The position numbers and the translations under genes were made by a program. A stretch of DNA of 64,000 nucleotides from assembly GCA_946699065.1 (NCBI GenBank), contig CAMPDV010001254.1, forward strand, positions 62,001 through 126,000, read 5' to 3'. Under the pieces are notes generated by a model, which did not search any database, was not told the DNA's origin, and saw only the letters and a program-made list of their open reading frames with translations. This document shows positions 40,291 through 53,589 of the stretch, piece after piece; the stretch's first letter is position 1, and every line of letters begins with the position of its first letter. Source of the stretch: Loxodes magnus (lineage: Eukaryota > Ciliophora > Karyorelictea > Loxodida > Loxodidae).

Positions 40291-40939
40291 ATGTTTATTT
40301 ATTTATAGTTTACAATTACTATTTTTTATGTATTATTTAATACTGATAATTGTGTTAAGAAGTTTATTTTAATTTTAAAAAAGTTTAACTAAAGCTATTA
40401 AAAATAAATTTTAATTGTTGGCTAATAATTTAAATTAAACCAAATCTTAAATTTAATTAATTATTTTAAGTTATATTGGTTGCTATTACTCTTATTTTTT
40501 TAAAGTTGCTTTGATCTTTAAAAGTTCAAAAATTTACGATTTTGTTATTAATTTATATTAATTCAGATACAACAAAAAATTTAGACTTGAAATTTTTAAT
40601 ATAAGCATAATTAAATCGTTAATAAATTTTAAAAGATTAATAATCTATAGAAACATAATTTATAACTATTCAATTATAAACTTTTTATTATTTTATCTAT
40701 AAGTGTTAAGACAAGTCTAAGCTAATTATTAAGAGAATTTATATAAATATGCATGCTTTTTGCTATCAGCAATTATGTGTGCATTTTACTCTCTTAAAAT
40801 TTTTAATTGGTTCTGAAATGTTATAAATTAACTTTGAAAATATCACTTTTAAAGGTAACAATTTGAGCATTTTTTAAATTGGCTAATTTATATTGAGTTT
40901 GCAGATAGTTAGGCATTATGGATTTTCTCTTCATCAAAT
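40291..40939. other. A+T-rich sequence, no gene seen
   Basis: No gene, repeat or element could be supported in this stretch. Confidence 0.5.
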
Positions 40940-41075
40940 AAAATTTTTCACATTATAAAGATTTACTTTTGCACAAAAATATGAAATAAACTAGTAATAT
41001 TTAACTTTTCTTTTACTTAGAACTAATATTCTCAGTTTTAAATACTTAGATACTTCAGTTACTAGTTTATAATTA
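40918..41075 (-). pseudogene. Duplicated C-terminal piece of the 42024-42431 gene
   Basis: On the minus strand this reads VTEVSKYLKL, then YYQFISYFCAK, and ends in TGA. It is closely similar to VTEVPKNLKL and HYQFISYFCAK at the end of the ORF 1.1 kb away. The DNA similarity covers about 120 bp and fades upstream, where no ATG or continuation of the related frame is seen. It is probably a partial duplicate of the gene's 3' end. Confidence 0.55.
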
Positions 41076-42023
41076 TTATTAGCTAAATTTCCGAACACTA
41101 TTATAGGAATTACATAATTCTTATTATTTTTCTGATTTTACTTTTCTTTTATCTTTTATATTTTCTATTTTTAATTTCATAAATTCCTATTTAAGATTTT
41201 TTGGACTTTAAAGTTCAAGATCTCTAAGATTAATTGTTTATGCAAATTTTAAATTTATTTGTTGAGAGGTTCAAACATTTTATTAACTTGAATTTTCAAT
41301 AAATAAAAATCAAAACTAATTTCAAATTTTTATTGATTATCCAGTGAAATTAAACTTTTACTTTTACTACTTTATTTCAAATTTTTGCTAGATAAGATAG
41401 AATTTTATTGATATTTCATATTTCTTGCTTAAACTATACACTATTTTTATGAAAATTAAATTTAAGCACATTTTTATTTAGTTAAAAAAGTAATAATTAA
41501 ATAATTGAAAATAATAAAAAAATTTAGATTTAAAAGTGTAAGTTTTCTTATAAGTTACGAAAAATTTATTATAAATAACTGATAATATCTTAAGCATTAC
41601 ATAAAGAAAAAGAGAATATTGAGTGCGCGAATTTCTAAATTTTATATTTCAATTACCTTTTTTATTTCCAAAAACTTTTATTTGCATTTCTCATTACTTG
41701 AAATTACTTAATTTTTTCCTTTTTCCATTTTACTTTTGGCAATCTTTTTCTATTTTTCCCTTAATAATTTACAAGATTTGGTAGTATTATCAAAATTTAA
41801 GCTGTTTTTGTAATAATTTAAATTTTAGCTTACTATGAAGAATCTTCTCATAGTTTAAAAAGAATATTATTAATTTATTACATTTCAGTAAACTTCCTTT
41901 TACATGTCATTTTTTACTCTTTTTCAATCAATTATTTTCTTTAAGTTTTATATAACTTCCTTAAGTTTCTTAACTTCATTAATTAGGTCACTTAAAAAAA
42001 GGCTCATCTATTGTAACTTTCTT

Positions 42024-42431
42024 TCATTAAATTAAATTTCTTATAGTATTAAGATTTGATTTTGCACAAAAATAAGAAATAAACTAGTAATGCTTAGCTT
42101 TTCTTTTATCTTAGAACTAAATATTCCTCAGTTTTAAATTCTTAGGTACTTCAGTTACATTTTTAGCTAGCATCCTCTGAGAAATTGTGATGATTGTTTT
42201 TTGAATATCTTTGATTTTTTCGAACTCTTGCAAAGCTTCTTTAAGAATCTAGGCCTTTGACAAGTTGGTATTATGGATTGATAAAGCTAATAGATATTCA
42301 CTCTAAGATTCTTACATAGCTTTTATATTATTAGCTCACTGATTTATATATTTCGGGATAATATTCTTTAAGCAGATACCTTTTACAATATGCCTAAGAT
42401 AAATTAATTTAGTGAAATTTCTAAAAAACAT
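42024..42431 (-). CDS. Hypothetical 135-residue protein, possible mitochondrial presequence
   Basis: From ATG 42431 to TGA 42024-42026. The N-terminus (MFFRNFTKLIYLRHIVKG) is basic and amphipathic, like a mitochondrial targeting sequence. A helical middle follows (SEYLLALSIHNTNLSKAQIL, KEALQEFEKIKDIQKTI), then a basic C-terminus. An internal TGA (42336-42338) lies in KYINQ-W-ANNIKAM, where Trp fits. The codon composition stands out against the flanks. The TGA end is shared with the partial duplicate at 40918-41075, so TGA may serve here both as Trp and as stop. I recognise no family with confidence; an F1Fo-ATPase OSCP-like helical protein crossed my mind, but no diagnostic motif supports it. 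Confidence 0.55.
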
Positions 42432-44610
42432 CTTACTGAAGTTATTTTTATTTGTATAGAGTACATTTTAAATCTAAATTGTATCATAAAAATTTAAAGT
42501 AATGAAATGTTAGTTTAAAGTATTTTACCTTTAAACATAAGTTTTAAGAAAAAAAAAGTATTAAGTATATATTCGGAGGTTAAAGGAAAAATTATGCTAA
42601 CTCAGAAAAGTTTAAAATTTTAAAAAGAAAACAATTAAATTATCTAGAAAAAGATCATATATGAGAATAGATAAGGAATCATTCTATCATAATATACTTA
42701 TGCTATTTTAAAATGTTATAAAATTTAAAGTTTAGTAAGATTCTTGATAGAAATTTTGAAATTTTGTGATGATCTTGAAGATAACTCAGTTTTGTGATAA
42801 TTTTAACTTTTTGTTTTTTCTTATCTTTATAACATAATTTAATTGATGATTAGATAATCGCTTCTTCGAAATAATTTTTACTCCTATCATCATTAAAAGA
42901 GTCTAAAAAATTGTAAGTGAAAATTAGATCTAATATAGATAAATCCTTTAAAAGAGCTACCTGCAAAATTTATTTAAATCAGTTTTTATTTTTAATTATA
43001 TATTACACTAACAAACTTTCACTTTATTTATTTAGTTAAATATTATTCAATTTTTTTGTTTTTTCTTTAGCGGATTATTTTATTTAGATTAGTTAATTTA
43101 ATTTATTACTCATTATAAAAGGAAAATATAAACCCTAAAAATTTTTATTTTTTTCATTATATACTATTATTTTAAATTTTCATTATTATAAATATCCAAA
43201 ATTTATAAAACGTAATAGTTTTCTGCACATATAGTCAAAAAATTTTGATTTGCACATATCTTAATTATCTTAATATAAATACTAAAATTAATAGATGTTG
43301 TTGCGATATTTTTCTAACGCATTGTTAGATCTTTTTAGCTTTTTAGAGATTCTTAATAAATTTAAATATTTTACATATTTAATGCAATTTTATCTTTTCC
43401 TCATACCTAGCTGTAATTTAAGAAATTTATTTGATGCTATTTAAAAAAAAATTAACTGATTGATAATTAAATTTGCTATAACTAAATAGACTCAATAGCA
43501 TTTTATTTAAAGTTTAATTATCCTAAAATTTTATTACAAAAAAAATGATAAAAAATCACAAAAAAACTAAATCTTAGTTTATATAAAAACTATAAAATAG
43601 GAGTAATGATATCTAAATAAAAATGAAAAAAAATTGGAATTACTAGAAATAAATCAAGGAATGATCTTAAATTTATAAAATTTTATTTAAAAAATCTACA
43701 TTGTTTTATGTCTTTAATAAAGGAGGATAAAATCAAACTGTTGAAATTCAATAAGAATAAAATTATTAAACTAAATTTTATTTATATTATTACTTTTATC
43801 AGAACTAAATTTTATAGAAGTTTAAATTTTTTATGAAATTCTCCTTATTACTAAAAAAATTTCTGAAGTATCTAATAAGAAATAATTCATTGCACTTTTT
43901 TTTAAATAGGAATATAAAATTTAGGTTCGCCAAAAGAATAGCAACTTTTTAGAAATATAATTCACATATATATTTATATTATATATTAAATATGAAAATT
44001 TTGATGTAAACAAAAAATTTAATTGATTAAAATTTTAAAATATTTATCATTAATCTAAAATAAAAGTTCATTTTTATTTATAAGTTTCTTTCCAAGTTAA
44101 GAGTGTAAGTGAGAAAATTTAATAAGCACATAAATAAAATGATACTTTCATTTCCTCAATAATTTTCTATCAACTGATATTGTCATTTTAATATCCTTGA
44201 AAGTAAATAATTTTAATTTATTCTATTGTATTATATTTTTCTTAAATATTATTCAATTTTATGTTGATATTTTCAAGAACCTTATCTAATAAATTTTTAA
44301 AGTGAAATAATAACTTTAAAAAGTATCTTTTGAATCATTGAAGCACTTTTTTTGTTAAAGCTTATAAACGTTTAAGCCAATATTTAAAACTAAACTAATT
44401 ATTTTGTTTTTTGCTATTTTTCTAAATTTTATTAGATAATTTGAAAGATTTAAAATAGTAGTTTTAATATGGGACTTAAAGAGGATTAATATATTTCATT
44501 TACATTTTTTCTAGATTAATCTTTAATTTGATGGTGATTAAAAAAACAAATGTCTTTAGTTTTTTAACTTAAAATATTAAAATTTATCAATTTTAGAGAA
44601 AAATTTTTCT
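42432..44610. other. A+T-rich sequence, no gene seen
   Basis: No coding composition or element boundary found. Flanks of the two neighbouring ORFs are included, but no promoter motif can be named. Confidence 0.5.
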
Positions 44611-45642
44611 ATGAATATTTATTATAAAAAAGATGTCAGATTGAAATTAGTTTTTTGCAGAAAGGTTTAACAAGCAAGGGATAGGAAGGAACAAATAAAG
44701 ATAGACAACAAAGTCAAGCGAATCCCATTTTTAAAATTAAAGCAGAAAATTACTCTGATATCTAGGTATTATCAAAAGTAAGAGGTATTTAAAAAAATTT
44801 TAAACCTTGTAATACTCTTTTAACAAGTTCTCAATGTTGCATTCGGGTTATTAGGACGGATTAACTATTAGGTCACTGAGCTAAAAAATAAAGTAGTGGA
44901 AATAAAGTAAATAATCCAAGTATTTGAGAGAAATGGCACCAAGCTGAACGCTTGGAACTAAGTCAGAGTAAATAAGTTTGAAAAGGATAACATCGGCGAG
45001 GGAGTGGAGGTCTAAACAGTTCATAGAGCATTAAAGAACAAAGTAGAACGATTGAATAGCTGAGCAAAAAAAGAAGCCATCTTAGTGCAGACTACTGTTT
45101 ATCAACCAACTTCTGCTACCAAGATCTTACGTAATTGGAGTAAAAGCATACCTCCATTACTCCTACCTTTTCCCAAGAACCAGTAACACAAGCTCATGTC
45201 GTTTTTTATTCTGCGGAAGCGATTGGTATCTCTATAGAAATTGTTGCAAATCCATGCAAATATAGAAAGAAAAGCAACGATTTTTTACCAGCAAAGGCTA
45301 TTCTGCAATATTAATGGGAAGATTTATAGAAAATGTTCAAATTTTGAGATTAAAAAAATCAAGAACACTCATTTATATTCAAGTTTTATTTTAAAACTGG
45401 TCTTAAAGCAATATGTTATCTTCAAGAATATTGTACCAGAATTCAAATCTCAACAAAAAAACAATAAAAAGCTATATCTCTCGTAAAAAAGCTTTTTAGT
45501 AAAAGCTCAATTTCAATTTAAAATTTAATTTATGTGTAATCTTGAAAAAATACAAAAAATTGAAATATTTCTGAAAATAAAAATGAAGATTATTTAAAAG
45601 TAAAAAATATATGAATTACTAAACAAATATATCTCATCTTGA
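44611..45642 (+). CDS. Hypothetical 343-residue basic protein
   Basis: From ATG 44611 to TGA 45640-45642 one frame is open. The best coding signal is in the middle (GLLGRINYQVTELKNKVVEI, then GTKLNAWNQVRVNKFEKDN, then VQTTVYQPTSATKILRNW). The last third is Lys/Phe/Ile-rich, with NINGKIYRKCSNFEIKK. An internal TGA (45061-45063) lies in ERLNS-W-AKKEA, consistent with Trp; TGG also occurs (LNAW, LRNW). In the first 200 bp a second frame (GLTSKGQEGTNKDRQQ, near 44664) is equally open, so the true start or an early frameshift is unsettled. No family is recognised. Its neighbours are retroelement fragments, so it could itself be an element-encoded protein. Confidence 0.5.
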
Positions 45643-46556
45643 AAAATATTTAATTTAATAATGATAAATAATAAAGATAATATTATCAAGTCAAGGTTAC
45701 AAGAACATGTTTTTATTTTCTAAGAACGTAGTTATTGTAATATATATTATTAATTTTATAAAGACCAAAACTACATTATAACTTTTTTAATTATCATTAA
45801 TATAAGTTTAAGAAATAAATACGAAAAGTACTAATAAATATATTTAAATAATTGAAATTAATTTATCTAAATGCTTAAAAAAGATAAATCTAGTTATATT
45901 TTTTAATGTTCCAGTAGCAATAAAATATATTTAGAAATAGAAAATTAACTTAGCTTAATTAAATTAAATTAATATATATTAGTTCTTATCTATGATGATA
46001 GCATTTACTTATTACAGTTATAGCTGATAAGATAAAAATTTATATTCAATCTTAAGAATTTTTAGTTACCTTAGTTTTTAGTGTGATTTAATAACATTTT
46101 TAATATTATTTTGCTATCTTTATCTAAATAGATACAATTTATTTAAAAATGATACATGTAGACTACTTATAACAGTCGTTATCATTGAATCCATAAGGAT
46201 ATATAATTTCTATTTTTCGAGAACTTTTTAAATTAATTAAAAATTGATAATTTTTATCATTCTTTGATAAATTAATACCTGCAATTAAAAGATTCAAAGA
46301 AAGATAAAAATGAATAAACAAAAATTGAATCAATTGTATTGATAAAAAAGTATCAAATAAGGTATAAAGTAGAATTTAATTAAAAATGATATCAACTAAA
46401 TGAAATAAAAGATATTCATAAAAGAAAGCTTTAAATATAAATTAATCAAATAAAGTTTAAACATTAATTGAAGCAAGATATATTGCAATTAAAATATTTA
46501 TTTTAACTATTACGGTAGAAAATAAAAAATGATCATTTTTAATAATTTTTTATATT
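45643..46556. other. A+T-rich sequence, no gene seen
   Basis: No gene or repeat is seen between the hypothetical gene and the gag-like frame. Confidence 0.5.
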
Positions 46557-47183
46557 TAATAAAAATTGAAAAAAGTAAGGAGCGAAAATTTTAGTAATGT
46601 TTATTAAAGGCAATAATTTATAGTTAAAAAATTGAACAGATTCAATAAAAAATAATATTTAAGAGTTAAATATTGTCAGCAGACTGAAGAAAAATTACAA
46701 AGAAAGAATTTTGAAAAGAATTAGGAACTACAAAATAAGATAAACTATGATCCCATGAATGTAGAGACAGATAGAGAAGAAATAAATTAAGCACTAATTA
46801 ATACATAAAGAAGCCCAATAATAAGTTGCTTATACTGTAAGAAGCAAGGCCACGTGGTAAGGCACTGTTTGAAATTTTAGGGGAAAAAAGAACGAAAGGC
46901 ATAAATAAAAAGTTTAGAATATACTGCACAAAAGAAGCAAAATTATATAGAAGAAAAGAACAATAAATAATTAAAGCAATACCTCTAATACTAATGGAAG
47001 CAAAGAGAATGGAATAAAAGACAATATGGATTTGATGTAGGAAAGCTTATGAATGCAAGTCTTAGTGGAAATAAGGGAAGTGAGAAATAATTCAAGTCTA
47101 CTCCGAAGAAGATTTCTGATAAGAAAAAATTATACAAACTCTAATTCTGTGATTAGCCAAAAAAGGTGAAATCACTTTAATGA
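46557..47183 (+). pseudogene. Gag/ORF1-like zinc-knuckle protein, 5'-incomplete
   Basis: The frame ends at TGA 47181-47183 and is open upstream to at least 46557 without an early ATG; the first is at 46755 (MNVETDREEINQAL). It contains a perfect CX2CX4HX4C zinc knuckle, CLYCKKQGHVVRHC, at 46827-46868. A Lys/Gln-rich tail with a short aromatic patch (KQREWNKRQYGF) follows. Such knuckles bind nucleic acid in the Gag or ORF1 proteins of retroelements. No RT frame follows directly; LINE fragments begin 1.2 kb downstream. It is most likely the truncated first ORF of a retrotransposon. Confidence 0.65.
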
Positions 47184-48395
47184 ATTATTTTATGTTATGA
47201 AAAACAGAAAAATTTTGAAAATTTCTTAGTTTATTTTTAATTTTAATGATTCATTTTTTAACTTTTTCTCCTATTTTTTACTTAAAAAATTTAAATATAA
47301 AATATTGATTAATTATGACTAGTCTATCTACACAATTATGAAGCAATTAAAAATATTTGCATAAATTTTTGTAATATATTTTAATAATGTCAAAATATAA
47401 GGAGATTATAAGACTTATTTTTTCTTCTTATTTTGGATAAAATTTAAAAATTATATTGTTTGCTTTATTTTCCTATCCAAATTAAGATTATATAATATTT
47501 AACACTTAATTTTCATTCTTTTAATAATTATCTATTAAATTAGCTTTTTAACTAAGAAAGGTATAAAGTACTTTATTTAAATAAAAATAAAATAATGAAA
47601 TTTACATTTTTTACTCATTAAAATTTTTGCTATTTTTTCAAGCTTTTCAGACAATTTAATCGAGTATTAAAAAATTTAACACCAATATTCTTATCGGAAA
47701 TGATGAAAGTATTGGAAAATAGTAATTTCTAATTCATATTATTAAATCCAAAATTACTTTTAGCAAATAAATTAGATATATGGTTACAATTTCTAAATTT
47801 ATTTTGCTGGTATAATAAAATTTTATATTACATTCCCAGGTTCTTCTAAATTTTAAAAGCAAATTTTTTTTTATTTGAACAAAAATTAAATATAAAATTT
47901 AATAATTTAAATAAATTTTTTTGACTCATTTCAAACTTTGATACATTTGGTATACAATTTTTGATGAGAATAAATCATTTAAATATAAAATATTATAAAT
48001 GGACTATTAAATTATTTTTTTCTCATTTAAATTTTTTTAAGATTTGAATCATTTTTTGTATTAAAATAGTGCTTCTTCTGATTTTTTTAATAAATTTAAG
48101 TTTTTTTAATATAACAATAATTAAAAATAATGATTATAAGATTAAGGAATATGTTTGAAATCTCTTTGATTCTCCGTTTTTGAATCCAGCCATCTGGAGG
48201 AAAGTTTACTATAATTATCTTTCATAATACTTAGCAGAAAGCACAACAGAATGCAAATATTTTCTTAAATATAGTCGTTGAAGTGGTAAAATTTTGCTAA
48301 ATTTCTTCGGAAACCTTAATCTTTTATATTCTCGCAACTTCAAAACATCTTGTAGATTCACTTTATAACAGATCTTATTATATTATTTTTATAGG
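47184..48395. other. A+T-rich sequence, mostly featureless
   Basis: Plain A+T-rich DNA up to about 48120. From there to 48395 the composition is more mixed, with a frame that may be upstream remains of the LINE fragment that follows, but nothing is recognisable. Confidence 0.4.
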
Positions 48396-48535
48396 GCCAC
48401 CAACATCTTGAGGTACAATAAAAACAAAAAACAAAAAATATGCTAAAAATTTCGAATAAGAACGCGATATAATGAAACTAGAATTTCTTAAATTAAAGAC
48501 ACTTAATTGTGGCAAACCAATGTCCTCGAGAAGAA
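48396..48535 (+). pseudogene. Decayed LINE ORF2 fragment
   Basis: This stretch aligns by eye with 49733-49865 of the truncated LINE copy. GGGCCACCAACATCTTGAGG matches GGACCAACCAACTACCTGAG, and AATAAGAACGCGATATAATG matches AATAAGAACGAGATGCAATG. The two then end together at ACCAATGTCC and ATCAATGCCC. It is clearly more diverged than the two LINE-1 copies are from each other, so it belongs to an older insertion or a related family. Confidence 0.65.
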
Positions 48536-49374
48536 AAATTATCTCAATAATATTGATTACTCTTCTTTAATTATTTTATCCTCGCTGAATCTCTAAAAAG
48601 ATTGCTCCAATAACTCCTTCACTTGTTTATCATTTTGCTCTAAATTTTAAATTTTTCAGCTATTTTATAATTAAAAAAATTCATTTATAAATGATATCTC
48701 AAACAGAATTTACATTATAAACATTAACTAAAAATTTCTAAAAAAGATAATTAAATATTCTTATAACTAAATTATTTTCACTTTAAATCTATACTAAACC
48801 TCATAAACATAACTTAAATATTCAATTTTATGAAAATATTTTAATTAATAGTATTTATACCTCTATTTTTTAATTTTTTCCTAATCATTTAAAATTTTTC
48901 TATATTTAATCATTTTTTATCTTCTTATCATTTCTCATAAACATCATGCTATAGAATAGCTTCTTCAAACTAAAAAAAATGAAACCAAATATAAAATGAA
49001 AGCAATTTTTAATTGATGAATATAGATTTTTATCTTAATATATTTTATCATTTTTTTTCTTTTATTCTTACTTTATTTACAATACTTTACTGTTTTTCTT
49101 TCCTTTTTTCATGCCTTAAACTACTTTTAAATTGAAATTAACATTTAACGTTAAATTATAGTTCGAATTACTTTGTAAATGCTCAAATACTTTACAAAAT
49201 TGATTAATATTGAAAATTATTTTCTTATTATTCTAGATTATTTAATAAATCAAACTAGCAATAAATTCTTATTAAAGTTGATAAAATGTTTAAAAGCATT
49301 TCTATTAAAATTTCTGATTGATGAAATAATGAAAACAGTATTTTCTTTAAAATTATAAACTTTTTTTAAATTAA
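48536..49374. other. A+T-rich sequence, no gene seen
   Basis: No feature could be supported between the LINE fragments. Confidence 0.5.
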
Positions 49375-50488
49375 AAATGAGATGTTAGAATAAAAATTGC
49401 AGTCTATAAATTTAAACATTACTTATGACAAAAAACGTTGAGATTAAGAGGCAAATTAATAAGAAATTAAGGAAAAACCATAGACGGATTATTGTTCGAC
49501 CTAAGTAAAGAAGAGAATTTTATATTTGAATAATACTGCACAGCAATAAAAATAGAATTAAAAATTGAAGACAAATAAATATTTATAGATGATGGTAAGA
49601 ACAATTAAAAAGGAAAGAAAAACATTAACCGTGCAATATGAGAATATAGAGTGTACGTAGAAGACAGAGAAAGGATGGAGTAAATGATAATAACATTACA
49701 ATATAGAAAAACATGATTTGATGAATATGTAGGACCAACCAACTACCTGAGATTTAATACAAATAGAAAAGAAGATATATGTTACCTATTTAGAATAAGA
49801 ACGAGATGCAATGGGAGCTAGGATTGCTTAAAAGAAAGACACCTAGTTATGACAAATCAATGCCCTTTCTGTAATAATGCAAGAGAAAATGAAAGGCATA
49901 TCATAGAAAACTGTTCAGAATACAAAGAAGGAAGATAATAATGTTTCTGAAATCTTAGAGTAATAGGAGTAGAGAGATAAGGAATAAATCTATTTTATAT
50001 AATATGACGAACGGCCAAATTCGAGAAATTCATTAGAACCTAAGAAGAGTAAAAAAGAGGTAAAGCTGACTTGATAATAAAAGATTATATCAAAGATATA
50101 TTAGAAAAAAGGAAAAGAGGGTATATAGAAAAGAAAATTGAATGAAAAAGAGAAATAAGAAAAGACTATAGAGCAGGAAAAGGATAATTTTTCAAGTGTA
50201 TAAAACTTGATAAAGAAGAAAATAATTAGAAATGAAAATTAGTAAGATATGTAAGAAAAAATAAATTAGACTTGCAATAAAGATCTATTAAAGCGTAGAT
50301 AGATAGAAGACAGAAGAACAAGAGATAATGTAGAGAAAAATGAGGAAGATATGTAACTAATAAGAGAAGAATTTCTATTACCTGAAGGCTTACTTGAAGA
50401 AACGGACATATATTGAGATATGTAAAGACCTGCGCACCAACGAGGTGCTACGCGCTCTATTATCAATTTTATTTATTTATTTATAGTT
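49375..50488 (+). mobile_element. LINE-1 (this window), 5'-truncated copy
   Basis: Nearly identical to the reverse complement of 57330-58445; the match begins abruptly near AAATGAGATGTTAGAA. It is the 3' end of ORF2 plus the tail, as expected when reverse transcription stops early. The reading frame includes the C-terminal knuckle CPFCNNARENERHIIENC (49861-49914), typical of many LINE ORF2 proteins after the RT. Four in-frame TGA codons (49639, 49714, 49948, 50005) lie in contexts RAI-W-EYR, RKT-W-FDEY, CF-W-NLR and YII-W-RTA, all fitting Trp. It ends in the hairpin (50427-50460) and a TTTA tail. Very few differences from the long copy suggest recent mobility. Confidence 0.85.
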
Positions 50489-52254
50489 TTTTTTCCATAA
50501 AGATAGTAAAAATTTAAATATTTATGGAAATTTTAGTAATTGATGAAATAAAAGGAAAAAGATTTCATTAAAAAAGAATATCAAAATTTAGAAATCTAAA
50601 GATGATCTACAGTCAAAATAAATGATTTTAAAAACTTAAAAATGAGTGACTTAAAAATACTATAAAAACTTTAAATATTTAGAAAAAAGAAAATTATTGA
50701 TAGTGAAAAAATGAATGAAAATCTTAAAAAATTTAGCTTTAAGCCAACATCTTTAAATTAATTTAAATTAATAGTTTTAATCTATAAAAAATAAATAAGA
50801 TAGTCAAAAATTAATAATGATATTTTTAAAAAGACTCTATTTATAAAATTTAATTCGATTTCGATATAATTATGATATAATTAGAATAAATTTAATATAA
50901 ATGTGGGTTTTGATTATTTAAGAAGATTGAAACAATAAATTTTTGATAAGTTGATTAAAAAATAAAATAATCAAAAAAGATATTTAAAAGGCAAAAAATT
51001 TAATATTTAAGAACAATAAACATCTGGATAAATAGTCTAGAGTGTTCAACAGTAAGTAATTTAATTAAAAAAAAGATTTTCTTCAAGATTTGCTTAAGAT
51101 TTTTCTTTTTCTACAATTTTAACTTTTTTTTATTTAAATTGGTTTTCTATTCAATCAAAAATACACAAGCATTTATTAAATTTTTCTTAGAAAATTTTCT
51201 CTAGTAAGAAAATACTGGATAATCTTCTAATTTTCTAATATAAAAGAAATTTTTTAAGTTTTCTTTTAAGAAATAGTAAAATAAGGCATAAATTTATATA
51301 TATTGAATGTTCAAAATTATTTAAAGTGCAAAAAGAAAAACATTTATTCGTAAAATTAAGTTAAATTTTTACAGGAGTATTTCTAAATAAAATTTGCATA
51401 AAATTGAAAGAATAAATACTGTTTAAAAATAAAATATTTATATAAATACGCTTAGATAGCATTACAAAATTCTTTATAATAATTAGCATAAACAGACTAA
51501 AATTATTCATATTATTTGAAAAATATTTATTTACAAAAGAGGAATATCTAAATAATTTCATTTGAAATTGTGAATAAACTATGATATTTTAAGTAATTAT
51601 GATAGAAGATAAATTTGATGTTAAGGAAGATAAAGAAATTAACTTAATTTTCTTGAAAATATTTCTATAATTATGCATTTATTACACAATTTCTTGTAGA
51701 TCAAAATATTTCATTTTTACTATCATATATAGTAATTATTCCTAATTTAAGATATACTAAAAGAAAATCATAAATAATTAGATTTTTATAGAAATCTCTT
51801 TGTACAAATCTAGAATAAATAATTAAATGAAAGCATTTAAGGAATAAATTATATCCTCTATTTAAATTTTGATATAATTAAAAAGATTAGAACTTTCTTT
51901 CTTTAATAACACATTCAAAGTAAAACTGTTTGTTTGAAAATATATTTCAATAAAAAAGGAAATTGATTTAAGTTTTTAAGATGATTCGATTTAATAAAAG
52001 CTGCTAATTAGAATTATCATTTATTGTTTAAATTTAATAAATTAAAACAACTTTTTTTATATATTACTCAAATAAAATTAAGAGTAATAAGCATTAATTA
52101 CTATCAAGAAAAAATGTTTAATTTTGAATTATTGAAATAATTTTCTTCAAATTTTAACAAAATCAAATTACTTATAAAAAAAATATAAATCTATTTATGA
52201 GAATTTTTGTAAAAAACGCAATTTAGAATTTTAATTAAAAAAAAGATTAAAAAA
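50489..52254. other. A+T-rich sequence, no gene seen
   Basis: No frame with coding composition or repeat was recognised. Short open frames here are explained by the low frequency of TGA in A+T-rich DNA. Confidence 0.5.
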
Positions 52255-53105
52255 ATGAAAAAAGCCCGGGAATCTAAACCTTGAATTCTAACCTTAAAGA
52301 TCAATCTTAAATCTCAGTTAACTAACAAGAACCAAGAATTCAAAAAAGATAAATCTACTCCTGTTAAGGATTGGGAAATACGGAATTTCCTAGCAAACTG
52401 AAAAAGCTTGAGAAACCCCACGAGCAAGACATTATTTAGCTTTATTCATTAATTGAGAAAATTAATACCGAAATATAGAACCTGAAGGCGGAAAACTTGA
52501 ATCTTCGGCTTCTTTTTTAAGGTAGAAAAAAGGAAGATCAAGACTTGGTAAGTAAAGTTTAGTTTTAAATTGAAGCCTTAACTTCCTAATTTAAACTATT
52601 AGAAAAAAACCTAAAAGAAAATCAATAGAAAATTAAAGAAGAAATTCGATTACCAATAAAAAAAAACTAACTTCAATCAGAAAAGATGGAAATTGAAAAA
52701 ATGTAAACAGAATAAAAATTTTAATTCAAGCCCTTAATAAAACGTTGCTATTGTTGTCAAAAGGCTGGACATTTTTGGAGGTAATGTCCGAAGTGAAGAA
52801 GAGTGCTTGAGCAGCACCGTAAATAATTTGGAACATCGAGGAGGCTATATTGTAACTACTTTGGAGGTATTTACAGAAAGAAGCTGATATTAGATGATTC
52901 AAGTGTGACACTAATCAAACAAGATCTTGGTAATTAATAGTAACAGAATAAATAGCTTTAAAAGTACAACAATGACCTTAGAATTTGTTTAGAGAAGCTG
53001 GAGAAAAATTAAAAGAAGATGGAAGAACAATTCTATGAGCTTATTGAAGAGAAAGAAGAATTATCTCAGTTTAAAATTGATTTAGATGAAGACATGTACA
53101 GTTGA
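52255..53105 (+). pseudogene. LINE-2 ORF1: coiled-coil and zinc-knuckle protein, frameshifted
   Basis: ATG 52255 opens MKKARESKPWILTLK and then KDWEIRNFLAN. Near 52395 the sensible reading moves to another frame, KLKKLEKPHEQDIIQLYSL, and stays open to TGA 53103-53105. A long coiled coil (EKINTEIQNLKAENLNLRLL and following) precedes a CCHC knuckle CYCCQKAGHFWRQC (52746-52787) and a second, degenerate one (YCNYFGGIYRKK). A C-terminal Glu/Lys-rich helix ends the protein. TGA at 52794 follows the knuckle; Trp would fit, and the frame continues sensibly beyond it. Coiled coil plus CCHC is the layout of LINE ORF1 proteins. An RT of the same orientation follows. Confidence 0.65.
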
Positions 53106-53589
53106 GTATTGAATATAAAAACTTTTATTGTTTTTAATTTGAGGAAACATTTCCTCTAATTAAAGATGACCCTAACCCTTATAGTTAAAATTAATTAATT
53201 AACTTAAATTTTATTTCTTTAGGAGATATAAAAATGTTTATTAACTTAATTTTACTATTTAAGTATAGTTGAAAATGGTTTCTATTATTATTTTAATTTA
53301 GCTTTTATATTTTTAGTAATGACTGATTATTTATATTTAGTTCTCTTCTATTAGTTCATCTTTTATTAAATTGAATTTAAATAAAAGTTAAATTAAATTA
53401 AAGTAGTTTTAAATAAGTATTATAGCTCTTCCTATAATAATCTTTTATAATAATGTAGAATTAAACATTAAATAGATTTATTTTTAAAGGTCTATGAGAT
53501 TTTAGTAATTTAGTACAATTTTTAAAAAGACAGTTGAAAAATAATATAGGTATAACCAAAAATTTCTAATAATTATTAAGTATATTTAG
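53106..53589. other. A+T-rich gap between ORF1 and RT remnants
   Basis: No endonuclease domain is recognisable here, so the middle of LINE-2 (end of ORF1, APE domain) is missing or decayed. Confidence 0.4.
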
